Shown in pieces: positions 27,415 to 34,870 of a stretch of DNA of 34,870 nucleotides. The stretch is from an uncultured Oscillospiraceae bacterium (lineage in GTDB: Bacteria; Bacillota; Clostridia; Oscillospirales; Oscillospiraceae). The stretch spans positions 1 through 34,870 of the forward strand of contig CALWWW010000026.1 of the NCBI GenBank assembly GCA_944385365.1, in the 5' to 3' direction. Each line of letters opens with the position of its first letter. The stretch's first letter is position 1. Under the pieces are notes generated by a model, which made no database searches, was not told the DNA's origin, and saw only the letters and a list, made by a program, of their open reading frames with translations. Made by a program: the position numbers and the translations under genes.

Positions 27415-28205
27415 CGTCCGCCACCTCCTTGCAGATCAATGTGCAGGATTGCATCTCCAATGGTGAGTTCCAGCCACTCCGGCGTCTGCGGCATATGGTC
27501 CAGAAAGAGATTTATACCGCTGCGGCCTGGGCCGTTGTGTGTGGCGCTGAGATAAAAATATGGAACAAAGGATTCTGTTGACTGGGGAGCATTGCCGGAC
27601 AGATAGGTACAGCCGGTACGGTCAGTGATGGAAATACAGTTCATGTCCGGCTCCCACGGTTCCCATACCCGCCAGGTGCTGGCCAGCAGCTGTAATTCCA
27701 TGGAATACGTCGCATAGCCAGGTTCCCCGGGAACCTCCAACCGCTGGACATAGGCCACGGGGATATGGAAGCGGTAGCCGCCCACGGTGCTCAGGTCCAG
27801 GTCTTCCCACAGGCCCGTGCGGGAATAGACCATACCGTCGGAAACCCGCTGCTCCGGCGGAACTTCTATGTATGGCAGGTCATTGCCCAGAAAATTCCCC
27901 CAAAAGCTGGAGTCTGTAAAGGCGACAAACGTTATAATCAGCGCGGCAATGGTCACAGCCCGGACAGCCCACCAGAGCCGCCCCAGCCAGGGACTGTGGA
28001 GCCGTCCCAGCTCCGGGGCAATGGCCGCCGGGTCTCCCATGGCGGCCAGGGCGTGGGATTCTGCGTCCTCCGCAGTCATACCCCGCGCCTGGGCGGCGTC
28101 CATGCGGTCCTCCATATGGGCCTCCAGCTCCTGCCGTACCCGTTCCCGGTCCGGCGGGAATCGGATTTGGGAAGTGGCTGCGTCCAGCCACTGATGCCGG
28201 GTCAT
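27411..28205 (-). CDS. Permease prefix domain 1-like membrane protein
   Basis: A 264-residue protein. Residues 1-75 are helical, with EAHMEDRMDAAQARGMTAEDAESHALAAMGDP, the pattern of the permease prefix domain found beside PadR regulators. One membrane helix follows (VRAVTIAALIITFVAF, about 82-100), then an outer domain of ~160 residues with no recognised fold. The start is ATG 28205, which overlaps the PadR stop as ATGA; the longer open frame to 28256 is not needed. Its own stop overlaps the next gene in the same way. Likely a PadR-controlled envelope stress or transport accessory, but that is inference. Confidence 0.78.
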   Translation of the reverse strand: MTRHQWLDAATSQIRFPPDRERVRQELEAHMEDRMDAAQARGMTAEDAESHALAAMGDPAAIAPELGRLHSPWLGRLWWAVRAVTIAALIITFVAFTDSSFWGNFLGNDLPYIEVPPEQRVSDGMVYSRTGLWEDLDLSTVGGYRFHIPVAYVQRLEVPGEPGYATYSMELQLLASTWRVWEPWEPDMNCISITDRTGCTYLSGNAPQSTESFVPYFYLSATHNGPGRSGINLFLDHMPQTPEWLELTIGDAILHIDLQGGGGR

Positions 28206-28540
28206 GGGGTACACCCGGCCAGCACCGCGTGGACAGCGCCGGCATAGACGCGCCATTCCCGTTCCTTTTCTTCCAGGGCCCGCTGTCCGGCGGTGGTGAT
28301 GCGGTAATACCGGCGGGTGCGGCCGCTGGGGGCCTGGGCATTGCGGGCGGTCACCAGACCGTCTTTTTCCAGACTGTGCAGCAGGGGATACAGGGTCCCT
28401 TCCTGGAGTTGGAACACCCGTTCTGAACGGCGTTCCAGCTCCTCAATCATCTGATAGCCGTACATCTCGCCGGTACTTAGCAGCGCCAGCACCAGCATGG
28501 CGGTGCCGCCGGGGGCGGCAGCGCGGTCGGTCTTTTTCAT
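28202..28540 (-). CDS. PadR-family transcriptional regulator
   Basis: A 112-residue winged-helix repressor. LVLALLSTGEMYGYQMIEELERRS is the PadR N-terminal helix set, and LQEGTLYPLLHSLEKDGLV plus RRYYRITTAGQRAL the recognition helix and wing. The short length marks the subfamily with one C-terminal dimer helix. I choose ATG 28540, seven bases after GGAGG; the ATG six bases earlier is too close to the site. It probably represses its own operon through the repeats in its promoter and responds to a small-molecule ligand. Confidence 0.93.
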   Translation of the reverse strand: MKKTDRAAAPGGTAMLVLALLSTGEMYGYQMIEELERRSERVFQLQEGTLYPLLHSLEKDGLVTARNAQAPSGRTRRYYRITTAGQRALEEKEREWRVYAGAVHAVLAGCTP

Positions 28541-28554
28541 GGTCATCCCTCCTA

Positions 28555-28605
28555 TATACCTGGATTATCTAGGTATAGTATACCTGGGTTGTCTAGGCAT
28601 GTCAA
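28555..28605 (-). promoter_or_regulatory. PadR operon promoter with embedded operator repeats
   Basis: Minus strand TTGACA (28600-28605), 17-base spacer, TATACT (28577-28582). Two 19-bp direct repeats, TATACCTGGATTATCTAGG (28555-28573) and a copy with two changes (28579-28597), lie 24 bases apart. Between them AGGTATA-G-TATACCT (28571-28585) is a perfect palindrome over the -10. This is a likely binding site for the PadR protein. Confidence 0.8.
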
Positions 28606-28666
28606 GGGACGGAGAGAGCTGAAAATAAGGCTGTCGATTTAAACCCCACCCCCGTAGCCATTAATC

Positions 28667-29158
28667 TCAGATGCTTTCGGGTCTTTTTGGTGTTTTACGT
28701 TGCCTGTGACCGCAAATTTCTCCTGCGTATTCCAGTATGTAGTGAGTGTCAGTTTCCTCTGTCTGTATAAAACCAAGTTTCTGATAGAGATTTTTGGCCC
28801 TGCAATTCTCTTTAAAGCACCCAATTCGTATTTTTCTGTCCTTGGCAATGCAAATTTCTTGGAGATTTTTCAAAATATCAGAGCCAATCCCCTTGCCTTG
28901 AAATTCCGGAAGCAGATGAATCTCAACTACATTGTAATAGGAGTGCTCCAAATAGCACTGTACAAAACCGATCAATGTTCTGTCAATTTCAATGACTTTG
29001 AATTGATCGATTTGAGAAAAATCACTGTTGAAATCTCTTTGTTGATAACTTTCATCCCAGCCCCATATTTTCTCTATATAGGGACGGACTGAACGGGCTT
29101 TGAGTTCGTATATCCAATCATGGTCCTCGGGTGTTGCAGAACGAATTTTATAGTCCAT
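28667..29158 (-). CDS. GNAT-family N-acetyltransferase
   Basis: A 163-residue acetyl-CoA-dependent acetyltransferase. Acetyl-CoA motif A is IHLLPEFQGKGIGSDILKNL, and motif B is near CFKENCRAKNLYQKLGFIQTEE. The gene is AT-rich beside GC-rich neighbours and uses A/T-ending codons, which suggests transfer. The ATG has GAAGGAG upstream. A possible weak promoter (TTGTCC, TATTGT) lies in the gap before the UPF0210 terminator. Substrate unknown. Confidence 0.88.
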   Translation of the reverse strand: MDYKIRSATPEDHDWIYELKARSVRPYIEKIWGWDESYQQRDFNSDFSQIDQFKVIEIDRTLIGFVQCYLEHSYYNVVEIHLLPEFQGKGIGSDILKNLQEICIAKDRKIRIGCFKENCRAKNLYQKLGFIQTEETDTHYILEYAGEICGHRQRKTPKRPESI

Positions 29159-29203
29159 TCTTGGCTCCTTCGTTACAATAGAATTTAGAAAAGACAGGAC
29201 AAA

Positions 29204-29251
29204 GAAAAAGTTAGAGAAAACAATATTAATAGCGTTTTCTCTAACTTTTTC
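29204..29251 (-). terminator. Terminator of the YfbR-ACT-UPF0210 operon
   Basis: GAAAAAGTTAGAGAAAAC (29204-29221) pairs exactly with 29234-29251 around a 12-base loop. On the minus strand the T-rich arm continues into a short T-run. Confidence 0.9.
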
Positions 29252-29261
29252 GCTTTAATTG

Positions 29262-30620
29262 TTAGTTTTTCAGGCTTTGCATGGGAGCGGGGATGCGGCC
29301 GCCGCGGGCGATCAGTTCCGCCGCGGATTCCGGATGCACCGGCATGACCGGGGCGCTGCCCAGCAGACCACCGAACTCCACCATATCGCCCACCTTGCTG
29401 CCCACGGCGGGAATGAGCCGGACAGCGGTGGTCTTGGTGTTGACCATACCAATGGCCGCTTCATCGGCAATGATGGCCGAGAGGGTGTCGGCGGTGGTGT
29501 CGCCGGGGACGGCGATCATGTCCAGACCCACAGAGCAGACACAGGTCATGGCTTCCAGCTTGTCCAGCGTCAACGTGCCGCAGGAAGCGGCGGCGATCAT
29601 GCCCTCGTCCTCGCTGACGGGGATAAACGCGCCGGACAGGCCGCCGACGCTGCTGGACGCCATAACGCCACCCTTTTTCACCGCGTCGTTGAGCAGCGCC
29701 AGGGCGGCCGTGGTGCCGTGGGTACCGCAGACCTCCAGGCCCATGGCTTCCAGAATCCGGGCTACGCTGTCGCCGATGGCCGGGGTGGGGGCCAGACTCA
29801 GGTCCACCACACCAAACGGCACGTTCAACCGGCGGCTGGCCTCCTGGGCCACCAGCTGGCCCATACGGGTAATGCGGAAGGCCGTCTTTTTGATCAGCTC
29901 CGCCACTTCGTCCAGGGGCTTGCCCTGGACCTCTTTCAAGGCGTGGGCCACCACGCCGGGGCCGGAGACACCCACATTGATGACCGATTCCGGCTCGCCC
30001 ACGCCGTGGAACGCGCCGGCCATAAAGGGGTTGTCCTCCACGGCGTTGCAGAAGACCACCAGCTTGGCGCAGCCCATGCCGCCCTGGTCGGCGGTGCGGG
30101 CCGCCGTGTCCTTGATGATCTGGCCCATCCAGCGGACGGCTTCCATATTGATGCCCGCCTTGGTGGAACCCACGTTGACGCTGGAGCAGACCAGCTCCGT
30201 GGTGGACAGGGCTTCGGGGATGGACTGAATCAGGCGGCGGTCGCCGCTGGTCATGCCCTTGTGGACCAGGGCGGAGAAACCGCCGATGAAATTGACGCCC
30301 ACCGTATGGGCCGCCCGGTCCATGGCCTGGGCAAAGATGGCGAAGTTTTCCGTCTCACTGGCCCCGCCCACCAGGGCGATGGGGGTGACGGAAATGCGCT
30401 TGTTGACGATGGGAATGCCCAGTTCCCGCTCGATGGTCTCGCCGGTGGGGACCAGCTGTTCCGCATGGCGGCAGATCTTGTCATAGATCTTCTGGGCGCA
30501 GCGCTCGGCGTTGGGGTCGGCGCAGTCCAGCAGGCTCAATCCCAGGGTGATGGTGCGGATGTCCAGGTGCTGATGGTCGATCATGTCGATGGTCGACATA
30601 ATATCGTTGTGACTGAGCAT
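29262..30620 (-). CDS. UPF0210 (DUF711, PFL-like) family protein
   Basis: A 452-residue protein of the conserved PFL-like family of unknown function, recognised by [34 protein letters not shown] and [20 protein letters not shown]. The fold is thought to resemble pyruvate formate-lyase, but no glycyl-radical motif is evident, and no activity is established. The ATG at 30620 has GGAGGT upstream; the longer frame to 30716 overlaps the ACT gene and is not used. It follows the ACT gene after ten bases, a pairing that recurs in Firmicutes. Confidence 0.93.
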   Translation of the reverse strand: MLSHNDIMSTIDMIDHQHLDIRTITLGLSLLDCADPNAERCAQKIYDKICRHAEQLVPTGETIERELGIPIVNKRISVTPIALVGGASETENFAIFAQAMDRAAHTVGVNFIGGFSALVHKGMTSGDRRLIQSIPEALSTTELVCSSVNVGSTKAGINMEAVRWMGQIIKDTAARTADQGGMGCAKLVVFCNAVEDNPFMAGAFHGVGEPESVINVGVSGPGVVAHALKEVQGKPLDEVAELIKKTAFRITRMGQLVAQEASRRLNVPFGVVDLSLAPTPAIGDSVARILEAMGLEVCGTHGTTAALALLNDAVKKGGVMASSSVGGLSGAFIPVSEDEGMIAAASCGTLTLDKLEAMTCVCSVGLDMIAVPGDTTADTLSAIIADEAAIGMVNTKTTAVRLIPAVGSKVGDMVEFGGLLGSAPVMPVHPESAAELIARGGRIPAPMQSLKN

Positions 30621-30630
30621 GACGACCTCC

Positions 30631-30900
30631 TTAGACCTTGTGCATGGCGTGGAAGATATCCTCCCGCTGGATGCGGAGGGACAGGCCCATGGACTCACCC
30701 TTGCGGGCCAGAACATCGGCGATGGTATCGAAATCGCTGTTGGCCTTAGAGGTGTCGGTGACCATCATCATGGTGAAGAACCCCTCCATAACCGTCTGGG
30801 AAATGTCAATAATGTTGATGTTCAGCTGTGCCAGCTGGGTGCAGACCTCGGCGATGATGCCGACCCGGTCGGGGCCGACAACGGTGACGATAGCGCGCAT
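30631..30900 (-). CDS. ACT-domain protein (UPF0237 family)
   Basis: An 89-residue single ACT domain: [21 protein letters not shown], then [18 protein letters not shown]. It resembles the GcvR-like small ACT proteins and probably binds an amino acid to regulate a partner. The close link to the UPF0210 gene suggests that protein is the partner. It starts three bases after the YfbR stop. Confidence 0.93.
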   Translation of the reverse strand: MRAIVTVVGPDRVGIIAEVCTQLAQLNINIIDISQTVMEGFFTMMMVTDTSKANSDFDTIADVLARKGESMGLSLRIQREDIFHAMHKV

Positions 30901-30903
30901 AGT

Positions 30904-31488
30904 TCAAGTTCCTCCTTGTAATTGGTCGAGGGTTTCGGCAAAGGACGGCAGACAGTGCTCCATAAAATACCGCAGACAGGGCAGGTCCATCTGTTCCAGC
31001 GCTTCTCTGGTCTGGGACGCCGCCGTGGCAAACTCCTGATTCCCGGCTTTCAGCTCTTCCACACACTTGATATAGGCGGACAGCTTATCGGCGGCCTTGA
31101 CGATTTGCCGCACATCGGTATCGGTTTCCAGCAGCAGCGGTTCGTATCCGGCCTGGACCTCCGGCGGCAGCATGGACAGCAGCTTGCGGGCGCTGACCTC
31201 TTCCACCTGACGGTAGGCGGTGCGGATGTCGTCGTTGGCGTACTTGATGGGCGTGGGCAGATCGCCGGTGAGAATCTCCGGCGCGTCGTGGAACAGGGCC
31301 GCCGCGGCGCAGCGGTCCGGGTCGGCGTCGCCGCCGCACAGTTCCCGGTCGATCATGGCCAGACCGTGGGCCAGCACCGCCACCATGTGGCTGTGCTCCT
31401 GAATGTTCTCCTGGAAGGTATTGCGCATGAGGCCCCAGCGCTGAATGTAGCGCATCCGGGACAGCAGGGCAAAAAAGGGAAACGCCAT
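30904..31488 (-). CDS. yfbR: HD-domain 5'-deoxynucleotidase (YfbR family)
   Basis: A 194-residue HD phosphohydrolase. Metal ligands are visible in QEHSHMVAVLAHGL, in the HD of ALFHDAPEILTGDLPTPIKY and in the Asp of KAADKLSAYIKC. YfbR enzymes dephosphorylate deoxynucleoside 5'-monophosphates. The ATG has GAGGAGGGG upstream. It is the first gene of an operon with the ACT and UPF0210 genes. A link of nucleotide hydrolysis to those two is not known. Confidence 0.9.
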   Translation of the reverse strand: MAFPFFALLSRMRYIQRWGLMRNTFQENIQEHSHMVAVLAHGLAMIDRELCGGDADPDRCAAAALFHDAPEILTGDLPTPIKYANDDIRTAYRQVEEVSARKLLSMLPPEVQAGYEPLLLETDTDVRQIVKAADKLSAYIKCVEELKAGNQEFATAASQTREALEQMDLPCLRYFMEHCLPSFAETLDQLQGGT

Positions 31489-31509
31489 GAAACCCCTCCT
31501 CTCGCAGTG

Positions 31510-31538
31510 ATTATACCGCGAAAGGTGGGGCGGCGCAA
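31510..31538 (-). promoter_or_regulatory. Promoter of the YfbR-ACT-UPF0210 operon
   Basis: Minus strand TTGCGC (31533-31538), 17-base spacer, TATAAT (31510-31515). The leader is only about 15 bases. Confidence 0.7.
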
Positions 31539-31586
31539 TGTATACTTTTACACGGGTCCGGGCATCCTTACCAGGAGGTGAAACGA

Positions 31587-33002
31587 ATGGAACTGACTGC
31601 CGCCGCCATTGAAGCGGCCTTTGGAGAGACCGGGGATTTTGTGGTCCGGGAGGTGGAGGCCGCCGGTTGGCGGCTGCGGCTGTATTTCATCGATGGGCTG
31701 GTCACCGGCGGCACCATCTCCGAATACGTTCTGCGTCCCCTGGCCCAGGCTTTGACCGGAGCCACCATGGGCCAGCTGGTGGAGCGGGCGGAACGGGGCG
31801 CCGTTTATAACGCCGTCTGCGTCCGGGTCACCGACGGTGATGATGCGCTTTCCAAGCTGCTCAACGGGTTTGCGCTCGTATTATTTCCCGGGGAAAAGAC
31901 GGCCCTGGCTTTTGAGGCCAAGACCACCGTCAACCGCAGCACCGGCGCGCCCCAGGTGGAAAACACCGTCAAGGGGGCAAAAGACGCCTTCAATGAAAAT
32001 ATGCGCATTAACACCGGCTTAATCCGCCGTCATATGCGTTCGGAGAAGCTCCGATTCACCCAGCTGGTGGTGGGTACCCAGACGGCCACCAATGTGTCGG
32101 TGGCCTGGGTGGACGGCGTCACAGACCCGGACCTGATTGAAAAGACGGTGCAGCGGCTCAAAAGTCTGGATGTGGATTCCCTGGCCACCACCGCCGCCGC
32201 CGAGGAATATCTCACCGGCAGCCGCAAGACGGCTTTCCCGCTGCTCCAATATACGGAGCGGACCGACCGGTTTGTAACGGCGCTGCTGGCGGGCCGGGTG
32301 GGGATTCTCATTGACGGTCTGCCCCTGGCCTATCTGGCCCCCGTCAACCTGGGACGGTTGATGGATTCCCCGGAGGACTTGAGCCGGGATTTTGTCAGCG
32401 CGTCGGCCCTGCGGGTTCTGCGGTACGCGGCATTGCTGGTAACGCTGCTGCTGCCGGGGCTCTATGTGGCCATGGCCGCGTTCCACCAGGAAATGCTGCC
32501 CACGGCGCTGCTGCAAAGCGTCATTGAAAGCAAACAGAATGTGCCGTTCCCCACCATTATAGAGGTGCTGTTTCTGCTGTTGGCCTTTGAGATTCTCCAG
32601 GAGGCGGGCTTGCAGCTGCCCCAGTCCATCGGCCAGACGGTGTCCATCATCGGCGGCCTGGTGGTCGGTTCGGCGGCGGTGGAAGCCAAGCTGATCTCCC
32701 CGGCGGCACTGATTGCCGTTTCTGTGGCGGGCATCTGCGGTTTCGCATTGCCGGGCCGGGACTTTGCCGACGCCATCCGCATCTGGCGGCTGGTGCTGGC
32801 CGTTGCGGCCAGTATTGCGGGCTTGTTTGGGCTGACGGCGGCGGTGCTGTTGCTGGTGGCCCGGCTGGCAGGGCTGCAATCCTATGGCGCGGCCTATCTG
32901 GCGCCGTTTTCGGCGGCCAGCGGCGGCGGAGCCATTCTGCGCAAACGGCTGGTCACCCGCAATCAGAAGCCGGAGGACGCGGGACAGGAGGGCAAGCCGT
33001 GA
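31587..33002 (+). CDS. Spore germination receptor subunit A (GerA family)
   Basis: A 471-residue inner-membrane germinant receptor subunit. The N-terminal soluble half includes LYFIDGLVTGGTISEYVL and the block SKLLNGFALVLFPG. Four to five membrane helices follow from about residue 275 (VLRYAALLVTLLLPGLYVA, then a proline-rich QLPQSIGQTVSIIGGLVVG). The start is ATG 31587 behind AGGAGG; an in-frame GTG nine bases earlier overlaps that site. The family senses nutrients and starts ion release in dormant spores. The C and B subunits overlap it downstream. No convincing sporulation-sigma promoter was found. Subfamily (gerA, B or K) is not assignable. Confidence 0.92.
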   Translation: MELTAAAIEAAFGETGDFVVREVEAAGWRLRLYFIDGLVTGGTISEYVLRPLAQALTGATMGQLVERAERGAVYNAVCVRVTDGDDALSKLLNGFALVLFPGEKTALAFEAKTTVNRSTGAPQVENTVKGAKDAFNENMRINTGLIRRHMRSEKLRFTQLVVGTQTATNVSVAWVDGVTDPDLIEKTVQRLKSLDVDSLATTAAAEEYLTGSRKTAFPLLQYTERTDRFVTALLAGRVGILIDGLPLAYLAPVNLGRLMDSPEDLSRDFVSASALRVLRYAALLVTLLLPGLYVAMAAFHQEMLPTALLQSVIESKQNVPFPTIIEVLFLLLAFEILQEAGLQLPQSIGQTVSIIGGLVVGSAAVEAKLISPAALIAVSVAGICGFALPGRDFADAIRIWRLVLAVAASIAGLFGLTAAVLLLVARLAGLQSYGAAYLAPFSAASGGGAILRKRLVTRNQKPEDAGQEGKP

Positions 33003-33493
33003 AAAAAATAGTATTGCTGGCCATCGCTGTGGCATTGGTTGCCATGGCGGGATGGCTGCCGGTGAAGCCGCGGGATGTGGCCGATCTGCTGCCGGTGGAA
33101 GTGTTGGTCCTGTCGGAGCGGGACGGGCTGCTGTATCTGGATGGCGGCAATGATCTGGCAGGACAGGGCCGGAGCTGGGCCGAGGCCGTGGAAGATCTGA
33201 CCGAGACGGCCCCCGGCGTGGCCTTTTTTGACACGGTGGCCCATATTGTATTGTGCGGTGACACCTGGACCCATCTGGACCAGGTGTTGAATGACCGGGC
33301 CTTGCGGCCCGCCGCCCGCGTCTATCTGGGCCAGGGCAATGTGGAAGCCGACAGCGCAGCACCGTATCTGGCCACCCACCAGGGAGACAAGACGCTGCAG
33401 GACCTACAGGCGGCGTGGTTGGAGGAGCGGACGGTAACGCTGCCGCCGTTGACGGAGACAGACGGGAGGTATCGACTGATCAATGATGGATAG
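32999..33493 (+). CDS. Short GerC-like germination receptor subunit lacking the lipobox cysteine
   Basis: A 164-residue protein starting with GTG that overlaps the upstream stop as GTGA. The N-terminus is a hydrophobic helix (IVLLAIAVALVAMAGW) followed by a PRDVADLLPVEVLVL segment. It aligns by eye with the start of Ger(x)C lipoproteins (LSGCWDRREIxDL), but the lipid-carrying Cys is absent. The rest (SWAEAVEDLTE, VAHIVLCGDTW) fits only the first GerC domain; usual GerC proteins have about 370-400 residues. It may be a minimal, non-lipidated C subunit. The assignment relies on position and weak similarity. Confidence 0.65.
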   Translation: MKKIVLLAIAVALVAMAGWLPVKPRDVADLLPVEVLVLSERDGLLYLDGGNDLAGQGRSWAEAVEDLTETAPGVAFFDTVAHIVLCGDTWTHLDQVLNDRALRPAARVYLGQGNVEADSAAPYLATHQGDKTLQDLQAAWLEERTVTLPPLTETDGRYRLINDG

Positions 33494-34484
33494 CTATTCG
33501 CCCCGGCAGCTGTGCGCCCTGCTGGCCGCCGCTCTGGCCGCGCCGCTGGTGACCGTTTGTTCCGCCGTCACATGGCCCTGGGTGCTCTTGGGGGCTGCCG
33601 TTGCGGCAATTCCTCTTTTCTATATCTATAGAAGCATGGGCCCCACGGCGTTACCCCAGGGGCTTGGTCCGGCGGAACTGCTGACAACGGCATGGGGGAA
33701 GATGCTGGGCAAGTGGCTGGCGTTGGCGTCCTGGCTGTGGCTGGTATTGATCGCGGCTTTGACGGCATCCATGGCCGTAACGGCCTTTCCGAGAGACAAC
33801 GCGTTTCCGCTGATTCCCATGGTGCTGCTGATTCTGGCCGCTGTGGCGTCGTCCCAGGGGGCGGCGGCTACCTGCCGGTTTGGCGCGACGCTCTTTCTGG
33901 CGGTGGCCCCCATGATTTCTCTGGTCCTGGCCTTTGGCACCACAGACGTGGAGCTGCGTTCCCTGCGGCCTGACGGGACAGCGGCGGAAAGCCTGAGCCC
34001 GTTGACGGTGCTGCTGATTCCGGCGGCGGCGTTCTATTTAAGAGATGGACTGACCCGGCGGAAAACGGCGTGGCTCCGGTGGTACCTGCTGATTGCAGGA
34101 GCGGGCGTGGCGGTAAGCCTGGTCTGCGTGGGCGCGCTGGGATTGCCTCTGGCGCAGGCGTCGTCCAATGCCTTCTGGCTTATGAGCCGCAGTATCTCCG
34201 TACTGGGGGTCATGGAGCGGTTTGAGGTGGTGATCTCTGCATTGCTGTCCATTAGCTTTTGCTGCCTGCTGGCCTTTTTGCTGGCGGCGGCTCGACAGGC
34301 GCTGACGTGTGCGGCCCCCAATGCGCCGGCCCATAAAACCGTATGGGGCAGCGCCACGCTGGCGGCGGCATTCCTGTGGCTGGTGCCGTCGGTACCCAAC
34401 TGGGGATGGATTGTTGGCAATCTGGCGGTTCTCGCTATCGTGCCGGCAACGACACTGTTTTTGGTCGAATTAAAAAAATCTTGA
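33483..34484 (+). CDS. Spore germination receptor subunit B (GerB-type permease)
   Basis: A 333-residue polytopic membrane protein with about ten hydrophobic helices, of the amino acid/polyamine-permease-like GerB/spore permease type. The start MMDSYSPRQLCALLAAAL fits the usual SxxQ opening of these proteins. It overlaps the end of the GerC-like gene by 11 bases. Together the A, C and B subunits would form one germinant receptor. Ligand unknown. Permease similarity is weak by eye, but operon position makes the call fair. Confidence 0.8.
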   Translation: MMDSYSPRQLCALLAAALAAPLVTVCSAVTWPWVLLGAAVAAIPLFYIYRSMGPTALPQGLGPAELLTTAWGKMLGKWLALASWLWLVLIAALTASMAVTAFPRDNAFPLIPMVLLILAAVASSQGAAATCRFGATLFLAVAPMISLVLAFGTTDVELRSLRPDGTAAESLSPLTVLLIPAAAFYLRDGLTRRKTAWLRWYLLIAGAGVAVSLVCVGALGLPLAQASSNAFWLMSRSISVLGVMERFEVVISALLSISFCCLLAFLLAAARQALTCAAPNAPAHKTVWGSATLAAAFLWLVPSVPNWGWIVGNLAVLAIVPATTLFLVELKKS

Positions 34485-34502
34485 AAAAATGAAAAAAAGG
34501 TG

Positions 34503-34531
34503 TTGACATTTCGATTGCGGCTTGCTATTAT
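34503..34531 (+). promoter_or_regulatory. rRNA operon promoter P1
   Basis: TTGACA (34503-34508), 17-base spacer, TATTAT (34526-34531). A small hairpin GCACC-TGAC-GGGTGC follows at the likely start point. Confidence 0.8.
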
Positions 34532-34606
34532 ATCTAGGCACCTGACGGGTGCGAGCGAATCGAGCGAAAATCAGGAAAAAATTTCAAAAGATTTTGAAAA
34601 AAGTTC

Positions 34607-34635
34607 TTGACAAACGCTGAGCGATTTGCTAAAAT
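34607..34635 (+). promoter_or_regulatory. rRNA operon promoter P2
   Basis: TTGACA (34607-34612), 17-base spacer, TAAAAT (34630-34635). A tandem pair of strong promoters 104 bases apart is typical of rrn operons in Firmicutes. Confidence 0.82.
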
Positions 34636-34641
34636 ATAAGA

Positions 34642-34870
34642 GTTCCGCGCGATGGACGCCAAGCGAAAGCGAAGCGGATGAAATCGAGCGAAATGTTCAG
34701 AAACGAAAGTTTCGTGTGTACCTTGTAAATTAAACAACGTGAAAACATGACGAAGCACCTTGGACAATGAGTTTGTCGGTTTAGAAAAACCGACGGATAA
34801 ATTTTGTTCAAAGTACAAGATTTAGCCAACGAAATTTCTTGAGTAATTGCTAGAGCAAATACTTGATGGA
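34642..34870 (+). ncRNA. Pre-16S rRNA leader; 16S gene expected at the right edge
   Basis: The leader has a boxB-like hairpin GAAAC-GAAA-GTTTC (34700-34713), a boxA-like stretch CCTTGTAAATTAAACAACG (34721-34739) close to the antitermination region of Firmicute rrn leaders, and a GTCGGTTT/AAACCGAC hairpin (34775-34794). The last bases, ACTTGATGGA, would join the universal 16S start GAGTTTGATCC just outside the window. The mature 16S 5' end may lie in the last ~8 bases. No protein-coding frame is credible here. Confidence 0.75.

Noticed and set aside
29259-30749. 496-codon open frame antisense to the UPF0210 gene
   Set aside because: A shadow; the conserved protein is on the minus strand with a proper ribosome site.
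31539-31586. Sigma-G promoter upstream of gerA (GTATAC with CATCCTT)
   Set aside because: The start point would fall in or after the ribosome site, and the -10 has a mismatch.

Overview
The window looks like the chromosome of a high-GC, spore-forming, anaerobic Firmicute of the Oscillospiraceae type. The clues are GC-rich genes with Gram-positive Shine-Dalgarno sites, consensus sigma-A promoters, two T-box leaders, a GerA-type spore germination operon, a small holin-like type I toxin and a [FeFe]-hydrogenase-like sensor. The genus is an inference and cannot be fixed from this sequence.

Layout. (1) 1-3190 is an accessory region, partly AT-richer. It holds the start of a TOTE-conflict-system primase protein, cut by the window edge, an AlbA_2/ATPase/winged-helix protein just upstream in the same operon, an RHH regulator with an apparently 3'-truncated DUF3800 gene, and a small HTH gene. 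(2) 3229-15712 is one long branched-chain amino acid operon: sigma-A promoter, T-box leader, ilvB-ilvN-ilvC-ilvD, a DUF815 AAA+ ATPase, ilvA-leuA-leuC-leuD-leuB, then a bidirectional terminator. (3) 15743-18502 holds a chemoreceptor and a HAD phosphatase on the minus strand. (4) 18531-18858 is an unannotated-looking type I toxin-antitoxin locus: a 30-residue holin-like toxin whose Shine-Dalgarno lies in a hairpin, and a convergent antisense RNA with its own promoter and terminator. (5) 18944-22098 is ileS behind its own T-box. (6) 22220-24360 encodes a soluble fusion of ferredoxin, H-cluster hydrogenase-like, Fe-S and chemoreceptor signalling domains. (7) 24448-28605 carries a secreted 5'-nucleotidase and a translationally coupled PadR operon whose third gene has an in-frame TAG. 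(8) 28667-31538 has an AT-rich acetyltransferase and a YfbR/ACT/UPF0210 operon. (9) 31587-34484 is a gerA-gerC-gerB-like operon. (10) 34503-34870 has tandem rRNA promoters and a pre-16S leader; the window seems to stop at the 5' end of a 16S rRNA gene.

How the genes work together. The ilv/leu operon makes isoleucine, valine and leucine from threonine and pyruvate. Its T-box most likely reads tRNA-Leu. This was judged by aligning its specifier loop with the same-sized loop of the ileS T-box, which must read Ile (AUC). The soluble hydrogenase-like receptor and the membrane chemoreceptor probably feed a chemotaxis array encoded elsewhere. Most compelling for follow-up: the type I toxin-antitoxin module with alternating leader hairpins, the hydrogenase-chemoreceptor fusion, the TOTE/AlbA_2 operon under a perfect promoter overlaid by 9-bp repeats, and the DUF815 ATPase inside the amino acid operon.
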